Shown here: positions 36,897 to 45,412 of the stretch, piece after piece | How positions within the stretch are numbered: the stretch's first letter is position 1 | Layout of the letters: the number at the start of each line of letters is the position of its first letter | DNA from: Halorarum salinum | GTDB taxonomy: Archaea > Halobacteriota > Halobacteria > Halobacteriales > Haloferacaceae | Length of the DNA stretch: 64,000 bases | Reading direction: 5' to 3' | NCBI RefSeq assembly: GCF_013402875.1 | Contig: NZ_CP058579.1 | Span: 2,542,001-2,606,000, forward strand | Notes under the pieces: model-generated | The model's database searches: none | What the model was told of the DNA's origin: nothing | What the model saw: only the letters and a program-made list of their open reading frames with translations | Made by a program: the position numbers and the translations under genes

Positions 36897-38210
36897 TCAC
36901 GCCGGCCCGAGGTAGCTCCAGGCGTGGAGCCTGTCCCCGTCGCCCTCGATCCAGCGCTCGCCGACGTCGTCGCGGTAGTACATGTTCGGCATCACGACGT
37001 CGCCGATGCGGTCGTAACACCGTTCGCGGGCCTCCTGCATCGTCTCGCCCTTCCCGGTCACGACGAGGGGCATGCCGTTGTCGCCCGCGACGCGCCACTG
37101 ACCGTCGACCCGCTTCACGTCCTCGAGGTGGACCCCCTCGTGGCTGTCGGCGTCGAAGACGACGGCGGCGTTCCGCGAACACTCGTCGTACGTCCGCTCG
37201 TCGTCGAACGGGAACGGGGGCAGGACGATCCGCACCCCTACCTGATACCCGTCGTGAACCTCCAACTCGGGGTCGTCGCCGTGGGCGAGGTCGTGGAGGA
37301 ACTCGCCGGTTCCGGACTCGAACGACTCCTCCTGGAGCGCGATGGTGGGGTACCCGAAGCGGGGCGTGAACTCCAGGGGGTGGATGCCGTCCCCGTTGAC
37401 GATGCAGTTCAGGTCGATGCTCCCGACGTAGCCCTCCTCCGCCAGCCAGCCCTCCAGTTTGCCGAGTGTTTCCTCGAACAGCTTGTTGTGCCCCGCCCAG
37501 AACATCGACGTCCCCATCTCGCCCGTCGAGGGTCCGATGTTCCCCGGGAACAGTTTCTTGTGCTCGAAGTTGAAGTTGACCCGGTCGATGAACCCCTCGC
37601 CGTCGAAGAAGCCGCAGACGGCGATCTCGACGCCCTCGACCTTCCGCTGGAGCTGGAACCCCTTCATCCGGTACCCCCACGCCTTCTCGTAGGCGCCAAG
37701 CACGTCCACGACGTCGCTCCCGTCGTCCTCGTTCCCGACGTAGAGGAGCCTCTTGACGTTCTGGACCTCGCCGAGGGGCTTGATCACGTACGGGGCGGGG
37801 TTCTTACGGACGTGCCGGATGCCCTCGTCGAAGTCGTGGAACACGTGGTGTTCGATCGTGTTCACGCCGTGTTCCTCGAGGATCTGCATGGCGTAGCCGC
37901 GATCCTCCTCGAGGCTGTCCGTGTTCGGCGTGCCGCCGACGACTGCTTTGCCACGTTCACGGAGCTCCCGTGCGAGTTCGCCGGTGCCGACGTCCGAGCC
38001 GACCCAGACGTCGTCGAAGACGACGACGTCGGCCCATTCGACGTCCGCGCGCCAATCGTCCGTCTTCGGCACGAAGCCGTTCCCGATCTCCCCGTCGCTC
38101 TCGGCTTCGATGTAGTACCTCACGTCGTGTCCCTCCTCGTGGACCTGCCACGCGAGGTCGGCGATCAGTGCGGCGTCCAGCGAACAGAAGAGGAAGCGTT
38201 TCGGGTCCAT
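36897..38210 (-). CDS. ATP-grasp protein related to phosphoribosylamine-glycine ligase (PurD-like)
   Basis: The 437-residue protein resembles PurD (GARS) in its ATP-grasp part. GGTPNTDSLEEDRGYAM, YVIKPLGE, and EHKKLFPGNIGPSTGEMGT (compare the GPNTGGMG signature of PurD) are visible, and it has a GARS-like C-terminal domain (VVTGKGETMQEARERCYDRI). The N-terminal glycine-rich HALA-type start of true PurD is missing and replaced by FLFCSLDAALIADLAW. It is therefore probably a paralogue with a different amine or acid substrate, though PurD function is not excluded. The ATG at 38210 is preceded by a TATA-like TATTTTATCC at 38231-38240. Confidence 0.75.
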   Translation of the reverse strand: MDPKRFLFCSLDAALIADLAWQVHEEGHDVRYYIEAESDGEIGNGFVPKTDDWRADVEWADVVVFDDVWVGSDVGTGELARELRERGKAVVGGTPNTDSLEEDRGYAMQILEEHGVNTIEHHVFHDFDEGIRHVRKNPAPYVIKPLGEVQNVKRLLYVGNEDDGSDVVDVLGAYEKAWGYRMKGFQLQRKVEGVEIAVCGFFDGEGFIDRVNFNFEHKKLFPGNIGPSTGEMGTSMFWAGHNKLFEETLGKLEGWLAEEGYVGSIDLNCIVNGDGIHPLEFTPRFGYPTIALQEESFESGTGEFLHDLAHGDDPELEVHDGYQVGVRIVLPPFPFDDERTYDECSRNAAVVFDADSHEGVHLEDVKRVDGQWRVAGDNGMPLVVTGKGETMQEARERCYDRIGDVVMPNMYYRDDVGERWIEGDGDRLHAWSYLGPA

Positions 38211-38367
38211 GACGGGTGCCCGCAGGCAACGGATAAAATACCCGCCGCCCGCGGTCGGGGCCTCCCGCCGGGGACGCTTCGGGCCGCCCGCGGGCAGGCC
38301 TCGCCCCGACGGGGCCGCATCACGCTCGGACGAGGACGACCCGCGATGATTCGAATCGAAACCTTTG

Positions 38368-38385
38368 ACTGACTGGCCAGTCAGT
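38368..38385 (+). promoter_or_regulatory. 18-bp perfect palindrome, probable TetR operator
   Basis: ACTGACTGGCCAGTCAGT is fully self-complementary and lies 41 bases before the TetR gene start, just after an A/T-rich candidate TATA (AAACCTTT). This position fits autorepression of the TetR-MATE operon. Size and symmetry are typical of TetR-family operators. Confidence 0.8.
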
Positions 38386-38426
38386 ATTCGACAACGCCGG
38401 CCACGCGGCCGGACCCCCGTTCCACG

Positions 38427-39092
38427 ATGAGTCAGGAGCACGACACCGAGACGGCGTTCATGGAGGCGACGTACCGGGCCCTCTGCAAGCACGGGTACGC
38501 CGACCTCACCATGCAGGACATCGCCGACGAGACGGACAAGAGCAAGGCCGCCCTCCACTACCACTTCGAGGGCAAGGAGGACCTGCTGTTGCGGTTCCTC
38601 ACGTACCTCCACGAGCAGTTCCGGGAGCGCACCGCCGACCCGGCAGGGGACACCCCGGCCGAACGGCTGGTCGCGCTCGTCCGCACGGTGCTGGAGACGC
38701 CCGCCGACGGCGCCGACCAGCAGTTCAACACGGCGTACATGGAGATCAAGGCCCAGGCGCCGTTCCACGAGGGGTACCGCGAGCAGCTCCGCGCCATCGA
38801 CGAGGGGCTACGCGTGACGGTTCGCGACCTCGTCGCCGACGGCGTCGAGGTCGGCCAGTTCCCCGCGGACGTCGACCCCGACGAGGTCGCTGCGTTCGTG
38901 ACCACCTACGTCCACGGGACGTGGACCCGCTCGGCGGCCGTCGGCGCGGACGTCTCCGCCATGCGCGAGCGGCTGGTGAACTACGTCGACGACCTCCTCG
39001 CCGACGACGTCGCGGTCGCGGTCGACCCCGAGTGCGAGGCGTCCGACCCGGAGCGGGAGACGTCAAGTACGGACCCGGAGGGCTCCGAGTGA
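38427..39092 (+). CDS. TetR/AcrR family transcriptional regulator
   Basis: The protein has 221 residues. Residues of about 8-55 form the TetR helix-turn-helix (AFMEATYRALCKHGYADLTM, then IADETDKSKAALHYHFEGKEDLL in part). The remaining helical domain binds an unknown ligand. The last 35 residues are a charged, probably disordered tail. Its stop overlaps the GTG of the MATE exporter gene (GTGA), and an 18-bp palindrome lies in its promoter. A drug- or metabolite-responsive repressor of the exporter is the natural reading. Confidence 0.92.
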   Translation: MSQEHDTETAFMEATYRALCKHGYADLTMQDIADETDKSKAALHYHFEGKEDLLLRFLTYLHEQFRERTADPAGDTPAERLVALVRTVLETPADGADQQFNTAYMEIKAQAPFHEGYREQLRAIDEGLRVTVRDLVADGVEVGQFPADVDPDEVAAFVTTYVHGTWTRSAAVGADVSAMRERLVNYVDDLLADDVAVAVDPECEASDPERETSSTDPEGSE

Positions 39093-40615
39093 GCCTTCGT
39101 GACGGCCTCTCCTCCGTGTTCAAGGGCCGCGAGGAGTTCGACCTCACCTCCGGCGACATCGGGAAGCCGCTGTTCTACCTCTCGCTGCCCATCGTCATCA
39201 CGAACCTCCTCCAGACGGCCTACAACCTCGCGGACACCTACTGGCTCGGCCGGTACAGCACGGAGGCGCTGGCGGCCATCTCCTTCGCGTTCCCGATGGT
39301 GTTCCTGCTCATCTCGCTCGGGATGGGCGTCTCGGTCGCCGGCAGCGTCCTCGTCGCCCAGCACACGGGCGCCGACGAGGAGCGGGAGGCGGAGTACGCC
39401 GCCTCACAGACCGTCACGTTCGCCGTCCTCGCGTCGATCGTCCTCGGCGGAATCGGCTACTTCCTCGTCGGCGACCTGCTCGCGCTGCTCGGCGCCTCGG
39501 ACGAGGTGCTCCCGCTGGCGACCGACTACATGGAGGTCATCGCACAGGGGATGGTGTTCATGTTCGGCTTCTTCGTGTTCGTCGCGCTCATGCGGGGCTA
39601 CGGGGACACCATCACCCCGATGCTGGTGATGTTCGGGACGGTCGTGCTCAACATCGTCATCGACCCGTTCCTCATCTTCGGATTCGAGAACAACCCCCTG
39701 TTCGGGATGGTCGGCGCGAGGGGTCTCGAGGCGAACCTGCTTGCGGCCACCGGCTACGCCGGGTCGGGCGTGGCGGGGGCGGCGTACGCCACCATCTTCT
39801 CGCGGGCGCTCGCGTTCGTGGTCGGACTCGCCATCATGTTCCGCGGGACGCGGGGGGTCAGGATCCGCCTCCGCGACCTGGCGCCGGACTTCACCTACGC
39901 CCGGCGCATCGTCAGGCTCGGCGTGCCCGCCTCGATCGAGGGGACCGGGCGCTCGCTCTCGGTGAACCTGATGCTCGTCATCGTCGCGCTCTTCCCCACC
40001 ACGGTCGTCGCCGGGTACGGCATCGGCGTCAGGGTGTTCTCGGTCATCTTCCTCCCGGCAATCGCGGTCGCCCGCGGCGTCGAGACGATGACCGGACAGA
40101 ACATCGGCGCCGGGAAGCCGGACCGGGCGGCGGAGGCCGCCCGCCTCGCCGCGAAGGTGATGTTCCTCGTCCTCACCGGCGTCGGGATCGTCACGTGGGT
40201 CGCCGCCGCCCCCATCGCGGCGGTGTTCACCGACGACCCGGCGGTCGTCACGGTCACCGAGGACTTCCTCCGGTGGGTCGCGCCCTCCTTCGGGTTCATC
40301 GGCGTGATGCGGGCCTACACGGGGAGTTTCCGCGGCGCGAGCAAGACGCTCACCGCGGCGGCCATCTCGATCCTCATGCTCGGGTTCATCCGGCTCCCGG
40401 TCGCCTTCGTCGCCGTCCGGCCGCCCGCGTTCCTCCCGGTCCCGTCGTTCGAGGAGCCCGGCATCTGGATGGCCTTCGCCGTCTCGAACACGCTCGGGGC
40501 GCTCATCGCCTACGCCTGGTACCAGCGGGGCACCTGGCGCGGGGGCGATCTCACCGACGAGACGGTCACGGCCGGCGACGACGGCGAGGCGAACGTGACG
40601 CCGGTCGACGACTGA
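39089..40615 (+). CDS. MATE family efflux transporter
   Basis: The 508-residue protein has twelve membrane helices in two homologous halves, as in the NorM/DinF (MatE) family. The first half includes LFYLSLPIVITNLLQTAYNL and the second VPASIEGTGRSLSVN. MATE proteins export cationic compounds using Na+ or H+ gradients. The GTG at 39089 overlaps the TetR stop codon, so translation is coupled. The C-terminus has an acidic tail. Confidence 0.92.
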   Translation: MSLRDGLSSVFKGREEFDLTSGDIGKPLFYLSLPIVITNLLQTAYNLADTYWLGRYSTEALAAISFAFPMVFLLISLGMGVSVAGSVLVAQHTGADEEREAEYAASQTVTFAVLASIVLGGIGYFLVGDLLALLGASDEVLPLATDYMEVIAQGMVFMFGFFVFVALMRGYGDTITPMLVMFGTVVLNIVIDPFLIFGFENNPLFGMVGARGLEANLLAATGYAGSGVAGAAYATIFSRALAFVVGLAIMFRGTRGVRIRLRDLAPDFTYARRIVRLGVPASIEGTGRSLSVNLMLVIVALFPTTVVAGYGIGVRVFSVIFLPAIAVARGVETMTGQNIGAGKPDRAAEAARLAAKVMFLVLTGVGIVTWVAAAPIAAVFTDDPAVVTVTEDFLRWVAPSFGFIGVMRAYTGSFRGASKTLTAAAISILMLGFIRLPVAFVAVRPPAFLPVPSFEEPGIWMAFAVSNTLGALIAYAWYQRGTWRGGDLTDETVTAGDDGEANVTPVDD

Positions 40616-40663
40616 GGTCGGTCCGTCGGTGCCGTTTTCGTCCGCGGCCCCGTCCCCCGACGT

Positions 40664-40957
40664 GTGAACACGGATCCGGACTCCCTGGCGGAGGAACGGC
40701 GCGTCTGGCTCGTGGAGCGCACCTACGGCGACGACGAACTGAACCTCGTCATCCTCGTCTACGCGACCCCCGACGGCGAGCGGTACCTCAGGAAGGAGCG
40801 GGCGCTGACGAGTTTCGACGACGAGCGGCCGACCCCCGTCTCCATGCTGGTCGCCCCCGAGGAACTGGGCGAGGTGGGCGACGCGGCAGAAAGCGAGCGG
40901 TACGCGGCGGAAGCCGACAGGATGCGGTCGAACCACGACCCCGAGGACACGATCTGA
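40664..40957 (+). CDS. Small haloarchaeal hypothetical protein
   Basis: This is a 97-residue acidic protein from a GTG at 40664. Predicted structure is beta-rich at the start (VWLVERTYGDDELNLVILVYAT) and helical in the second half. No known motif is visible and I do not recognise the family. It lies 48 bases after the MATE gene and could be read through from it. Codon bias matches neighbouring real genes. Confidence 0.65.
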   Translation: MNTDPDSLAEERRVWLVERTYGDDELNLVILVYATPDGERYLRKERALTSFDDERPTPVSMLVAPEELGEVGDAAESERYAAEADRMRSNHDPEDTI

Positions 40958-41046
40958 CGCCGACCGGGTCCGGCGGGCGGCCCGCGGGAACCGGCAATCG
41001 CCCCAATGGGGGACACGGTTTTCACGCGGCGGGTGGACCGTCAGGT

Positions 41047-42741
41047 ATGCTTCACGCGACTGGGCCGCTCCTGACCGTCGACGTCACGAAGCGCGCCGTA
41101 GAGGAGACCGACGTCTCGGACGTCCTCGAGGAGTTCATCGGCGGACGGGGCGCCGCGACCGCGCTCGCCCACGAGCGCATCCCGTTCGACGCCGACCCGT
41201 TCGGTCCCGAGAACCGGGCATATCTCGCCACGGGGCCGCTCCAGCTGAGTCGGATGAGCTTCACCGGCCGGATGAGCATGACCGGCCTCTCGCCGCTCAC
41301 CGACGGTCTCGCCTCCACCAACGCGGGCGGCTACCTCTCGCGGAACTTCGCCGACACGGGCTACTCGGTCGTCGAGTTCGCCGGCCAGTCCGACGAGTTG
41401 CTCGCGATCCACGTCACCGACGGGGGCGTCGAGTTCGAGGAAGTGCCCGAACTCGAGGGTGCCACGGTTCCCGAGACGTCCGACTACGTCGAGGAGCGCC
41501 GCGATCTCGGCCCGGAGCACTGCATCGCCATCGGTCCAGCGGGGGAGAACCTCGTCCGGTTCGCCTCCGTGATGACGTTCGACTCGCGCGCGTTCGGCCG
41601 CGGCGGTCTGGGGGCCGTCCTCGGCTCGAAGGGGATCAAGTGCGTCTCCTTCGAGGGCGACTCCAGCCCGGACATCGAGGTGTCGAACCCGCCGGCGATG
41701 GACGTCCACCGCGAGGCCGCCACCAGCGACGACCGGATGAAACGACAGGGGACGACCGGCGGGACGGAGTTCAGGAACGACAACTTCGCGCTTCCCACGC
41801 GCTACTTCGACGAGTACGAGTTCGAGTCAGCGGCGGGGATCGGCGGGGACGCCGTCGAGGAGAAGAAGTACAAGAAGGGCGCCTGCTCGCAGTGCGCGTA
41901 CGCCTGCAAGCTTCCCACCCGCGACGAGGCCGAAGGGGTGGAGACGGAGGGCCCCGAGTTCGAGACGGTGTACGCGTTCGGCTCCTGTCAGGGCGTCGGC
42001 GACATCGTCGACGTGATGAAGGCGAACGAACTGTGCGACACGCTCGGGATGGACACCATCTCCGCGGGCGTCACCGTCGCCGCCTTCCTCAAGAGCGAGG
42101 ACGCCTTCGGCGACGCCGAACTGGCACAGGAGATCACCGAGAAGATCGCCCATCGGGAGGGGATCGGCGACCTGCTCGCCGAGGGCGTCGACCGCGCCCA
42201 CGAGGAACTCGGCGTCGACAACTACTCGGTGAAGGGGATGGAGTTCGCCGCCCACGACGGCCGCGTGCTCCACGGCCAGGGGCTCTCGTACGCGGTGGCG
42301 AACCGCGGCGCCGACCACATGTACGGGGGAATGCTCAGGCTGGAGTACTCCGGCGAACTCGACCCGCAGGGGACGCTCGGAAAGGCCGAACGGCTGGTCC
42401 ACGAGGAGAACCGGAACGTGATCCGCGACTCGGGCATCGTCTGTGCGTTCGCCGGCGACTACGTCACCGACGACCGCCTCGCGGCGCTGCTCGAGACCGA
42501 CTACGAGCACCTGCTCGAGATCGGCGCCCGCGTCGTCGCACGCGAGCGCCACTTCAACAACGAGCGGGGGAGGGACGGCGCCGCCGACGAACTCCCCTAC
42601 GCGGACGAGGTCCCGGACCTCGGGGCGTCGATCCGGGAGTACTACGGGGCGCGCGGCTGGAACGACGACGGGACGGTGCCCGCGGACGCGCTCGACGCCC
42701 CGACCGACACGGCGGTCGGCGCGGCGGTCGCCGACGACTGA
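41047..42741 (+). CDS. Aldehyde:ferredoxin oxidoreductase, tungsten-type
   Basis: The 564-residue protein matches the AOR family, which oxidises aldehydes to acids with ferredoxin using a tungsto-bispterin cofactor and a [4Fe-4S] cluster. Family features include GGRGAATALAHERIP, GPLQLSRMSFTGRMSMTGLSPLT, and cluster ligands in CSQCAYAC near residues 280-287 with a further Cys in GIVCAF near 466. The protein is slightly shorter than the approximately 600-residue Pyrococcus enzyme. A MoaD-like gene lies convergently 18 bases beyond the stop. The ATG at 41047 begins the canonical N-terminus. Confidence 0.92.
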   Translation: MLHATGPLLTVDVTKRAVEETDVSDVLEEFIGGRGAATALAHERIPFDADPFGPENRAYLATGPLQLSRMSFTGRMSMTGLSPLTDGLASTNAGGYLSRNFADTGYSVVEFAGQSDELLAIHVTDGGVEFEEVPELEGATVPETSDYVEERRDLGPEHCIAIGPAGENLVRFASVMTFDSRAFGRGGLGAVLGSKGIKCVSFEGDSSPDIEVSNPPAMDVHREAATSDDRMKRQGTTGGTEFRNDNFALPTRYFDEYEFESAAGIGGDAVEEKKYKKGACSQCAYACKLPTRDEAEGVETEGPEFETVYAFGSCQGVGDIVDVMKANELCDTLGMDTISAGVTVAAFLKSEDAFGDAELAQEITEKIAHREGIGDLLAEGVDRAHEELGVDNYSVKGMEFAAHDGRVLHGQGLSYAVANRGADHMYGGMLRLEYSGELDPQGTLGKAERLVHEENRNVIRDSGIVCAFAGDYVTDDRLAALLETDYEHLLEIGARVVARERHFNNERGRDGAADELPYADEVPDLGASIREYYGARGWNDDGTVPADALDAPTDTAVGAAVADD

Positions 42742-42759
42742 GCCCGGTCGTTGGCCGGC

Positions 42760-43035
42760 TCACCCGCCGTACACGGACGGGACCAGCCGGATGACGTTCC
42801 CCTCCTCCAGGGGCGTCTCCAGGCCGTCGAGGTGCCGAACGTCGGTCTTCTCCTTCGTGACGACGGTCGACCCGGCGAGGCCGTCGCCGTCGACGAGGCG
42901 TCCGGCCAGCGGGGGGTAGTCGGCCTCCAGTTCCCGGAGCAACGCCCCGACGGTCGCGGCGTCGGTCCCGCGGCGCTCCCGCGTCTCACCGACGTCCTCG
43001 CGAAACGGCCCGAAGAAGCGACACTCGACCTGCAC
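42760..43035 (-). CDS. MoaD/ThiS-like sulfur-carrier protein
   Basis: The 91-residue protein has the beta-grasp fold pattern of MoaD (FFGPFREDVG, LLRELEADYPPLAGR, DGLETPLEEGNVIRLVP) and ends in Gly-Gly, the residue pair that is adenylated and thiocarboxylated. It would supply sulfur for pterin cofactor synthesis. Its position facing the AOR gene, which needs that cofactor, supports this. The GTG at 43035 begins QVECRFFGPF; upstream codons in the frame are Arg/Pro-rich and unlikely to be translated. Confidence 0.85.
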   Translation of the reverse strand: MQVECRFFGPFREDVGETRERRGTDAATVGALLRELEADYPPLAGRLVDGDGLAGSTVVTKEKTDVRHLDGLETPLEEGNVIRLVPSVYGG

Positions 43036-43294
43036 GGCCGACGGTACGCGTCGACCCGCTTTGTATCCGATGGTTCGAACGCGGGGACGGGGGGTACCCG
43101 TCCTTCGACGGGGCACACCCGACATCCACCCCCCGACGACTCACGTCCCGCGTGCGTCTCATCCCCATCCCGTACCCCGAACCCACGACGACGGTACGCG
43201 ACGGGGCCCACCTATTGTCGTCGTAACATCATAAACGTTCCTGTCGTTTCGGCCGGCCGGTGCGGCTTTGGCGGGGGAACCGCTACGGGCGGGC

Positions 43295-43624
43295 ATGACG
43301 GACGACGCGGACCCGCGCGCCGACGGCGACTCCGGCGCCGATCAGGGACCGGGAGACACGTTCGGCGTCGGCATCCAGGTGACCGCCGAGGAGTTCCGGT
43401 TCGTCGTGCACGTCCCCTCCGACATCGACGCCGGGTGGACCGACCCGGAGGCGTTCCAGCGTCGCATCGAGGCGACGACCTGGGAGGTCCTCGACCGCGA
43501 GGAGACGCTGCGCGCGGTGGGGGCGACCGCCGAGGAGGGCGAGACCGTGACGCTCGGGACGGTGACGATGCGACCCGACGGGACCGTCGTCTCGCACGGG
43601 CTTGCGGCGCCCGGGCGTGATTGA
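43295..43624 (+). CDS. Small haloarchaeal hypothetical protein
   Basis: This is a 109-residue acidic protein from the ATG at 43295. The first 28 residues are Asp/Gly-rich and probably disordered. The rest looks like a small alpha/beta domain (FRFVVHVPSDIDAGWTDPEA...). I do not recognise the family. The region upstream (43036-43294) carries no gene; it contains the divergent promoters of this gene and the MoaD-like gene. Confidence 0.65.
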   Translation: MTDDADPRADGDSGADQGPGDTFGVGIQVTAEEFRFVVHVPSDIDAGWTDPEAFQRRIEATTWEVLDREETLRAVGATAEEGETVTLGTVTMRPDGTVVSHGLAAPGRD

Positions 43625-43697
43625 ACGGAACTGACGTCACGCCGGGGGAACTACTCGAAGAACGAAACGGAACCGCTCGGGGACCGAAACGGAGGAA

Positions 43698-44525
43698 CTA
43701 GTCGTCGAGCGAGTCGATCGCGTCGCCGATGGCGGCGACCCGCTCGGGGTCGTACGCCGTCAGGTCGTAGCGGTTCGCCGCGACGGTGTCGCCCCAGACG
43801 TCGAGCGCGCCGAGTTCGACCAGCCCGCCGAGCGCGGCCCCGAGCGTTCGCGGCGTCGTCTCGGGCTCCCGAAGCGCCGCGTGGACCTGTTTGGCCTGGG
43901 GATACGTCATCTCGACTGCCTCGAGGCCCGCCCTCGCCTCCTCCCAGTGGCGACGGAGGTAGCCGAAGTTCGTGGGGTCGGCCTCCCGGAGGTAGCTGAG
44001 CCCCTCGCTCGCCACGACCCTGGCCGTGGCGTCGTCGACCGGCGTGAAGTGTCGCGCGACCGTCGTCGCGGCCTCGGCGTCGTCGGGGAGCCCGACGTGC
44101 AGTTCGGCGCTCGCGTCGGTCGCGACCGTCTGAAGCCGCTCCAGCGCGGTCGCCGCGTCGTCGGCGTCCCGCAGCAGGACCGAGAGGTCGTCCACGACGA
44201 GCGATCCGCCCGACGTCCCCTCGAACGCGTCCGCGAGCACCGGCGAGGGGTCGGCGACCGGCCGTTCGAGCACCGAGACGTACATCCCGCCGCCGACGGC
44301 CCGTCCCGTCCCGTTCGTCGCCGTCGCCGACCGCACCGCGTCGTCCACGCTGACGAAGTGACAGGTGTCGGGGGCGGCCGGTCCCAGCGACCGGTGCCAC
44401 TCGTCGACCGTCGAAGCATAGAGGAGCGCTACGTGTGTTCCCCCCGCGGCGACCGCCGCGCTCCGTAGCCCGTCGTCGTCCGCGTGTACGCACCCGGGGC
44501 GCGGCACGCGTTCGCTATCGCCCAT
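43698..44525 (-). CDS. Haloarchaeal protein with degenerate RecA/KaiC-like domain
   Basis: The protein has 275 residues. The N-terminal 160 residues read like a RecA/KaiC-type alpha/beta domain, including a Walker B-like strand SLVVDDLSVLL near residue 110. I see no Walker A, so ATP binding is doubtful. The C-terminal 100 residues contain helices reminiscent of a winged helix (VEMTYPQAKQVHAALREPET, LGALDVWGDTVAANRYDL). It may be a regulatory or signalling protein. A TATA-like element (TAATTTTATG on the minus strand, at about 44551-44560) lies 27 to 35 bases before the ATG at 44525, indicating a leaderless transcript. Confidence 0.7.
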   Translation of the reverse strand: MGDSERVPRPGCVHADDDGLRSAAVAAGGTHVALLYASTVDEWHRSLGPAAPDTCHFVSVDDAVRSATATNGTGRAVGGGMYVSVLERPVADPSPVLADAFEGTSGGSLVVDDLSVLLRDADDAATALERLQTVATDASAELHVGLPDDAEAATTVARHFTPVDDATARVVASEGLSYLREADPTNFGYLRRHWEEARAGLEAVEMTYPQAKQVHAALREPETTPRTLGAALGGLVELGALDVWGDTVAANRYDLTAYDPERVAAIGDAIDSLDD

Positions 44526-44751
44526 TCACGTTCAGTTGACGGTTAGGCGGCATAAAATTATGGGTGGGATCGGTTCGACCGGCAGGCTCGTGACCGCCCG
44601 GGTGGGCCATCGTAACCACTCCGCGACCCCACCCTCGCAGTCCCGAGAGTGCGGGCGATCGCCGCGCCCCGTCGACCCCGTGAAGGCCGCCGGCAGCCCC
44701 GGCCGGACGGCCGGCCGAACTCGACCGGCAGGACGGGGCGGAGACACCCGG

Positions 44752-44777
44752 CTTTATAAACCAGCGGTTTATAAACC
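44752..44777 (+). promoter_or_regulatory. Doubled TATA element upstream of the TBP gene
   Basis: Two near-identical TATA boxes, CTTTATAAACC (44752-44762) and GGTTTATAAACC (44766-44777), lie in tandem 14 bases apart. The second is a perfect 12-bp palindrome. It lies about 26 bases before the TBP start codon and would direct a leaderless transcript; the first would start about 14 bases earlier. Because the gene product is the TATA-binding protein, autoregulation by occupancy is an attractive inference. Confidence 0.75.
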
Positions 44778-44797
44778 ATGACGAGGAACGACGACGC

Positions 44798-45358
44798 ATG
44801 ACGGACCCGGCAGACTCAATCGAGATACAGAACGTGGTCGCATCGACGGGTATCGGGCAGGAACTCGACCTGGAGGCGCTGGCGGAGGACCTCCCCGGGG
44901 CCGACTTCAACCCGGACAACTTCCCGGGGCTCGTGTACCGGACCCAGGAACCGAAAGCCGCCGCACTCATCTTCCGATCGGGGAAGATCGTCTGCACCGG
45001 CGCGAAGAGCATCGCCGACGTCCACGACGCGCTCGGCATCATCTTCGAGAAACTGCGTGACCTCTCCATCCCCGTGGAGGACGACCCGAACATCACCGTC
45101 CAGAACATCGTCTCGTCGGCCGATCTCGGCCACCAGCTCAACCTCAACGCCCTCGCGATCGGACTGGGGCTCGAGGACGTCGAGTACGAGCCCGAACAGT
45201 TCCCCGGACTCGTCTATCGGATGGACGAACCGGACGTGGTCATCCTCCTCTTCGGCTCGGGGAAGATCGTGATCACGGGCGGCAAGCGGACCGACGACGC
45301 CGAGGGGGCCGTCGAGGAGATCGTCGAGCGCATCGAGTCGCTGGGCCTGCTCGGCTGA
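44798..45358 (+). CDS. tbp: TATA-box binding protein (TBP)
   Basis: The 186-residue protein is the archaeal general transcription factor that binds TATA boxes and recruits TFB. The two direct repeats are clear: IQNVVASTGIGQELDLEALA / FPGLVYRTQEPKAAALIFRSGKIVCTGAK in part, and VQNIVSSADLGHQLNLNALA / FPGLVYRMDEP...LLFGSGKIVITGGK. Haloarchaea often have several TBPs; this one is near the usual length and shows no unusual change. A doubled TATA element precedes it. Confidence 0.97.
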   Translation: MTDPADSIEIQNVVASTGIGQELDLEALAEDLPGADFNPDNFPGLVYRTQEPKAAALIFRSGKIVCTGAKSIADVHDALGIIFEKLRDLSIPVEDDPNITVQNIVSSADLGHQLNLNALAIGLGLEDVEYEPEQFPGLVYRMDEPDVVILLFGSGKIVITGGKRTDDAEGAVEEIVERIESLGLLG

Positions 45359-45412
45359 GCCACCCCCACATCGGGGCAAAGCGTTTATACGAAGACGGCT
45401 AACTGCGACTCA

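Noticed and set aside
44536-44781. Short plus-strand frame upstream of TBP
   Set aside because: It overlaps the two TATA boxes and its translation is low-complexity. It is promoter DNA.
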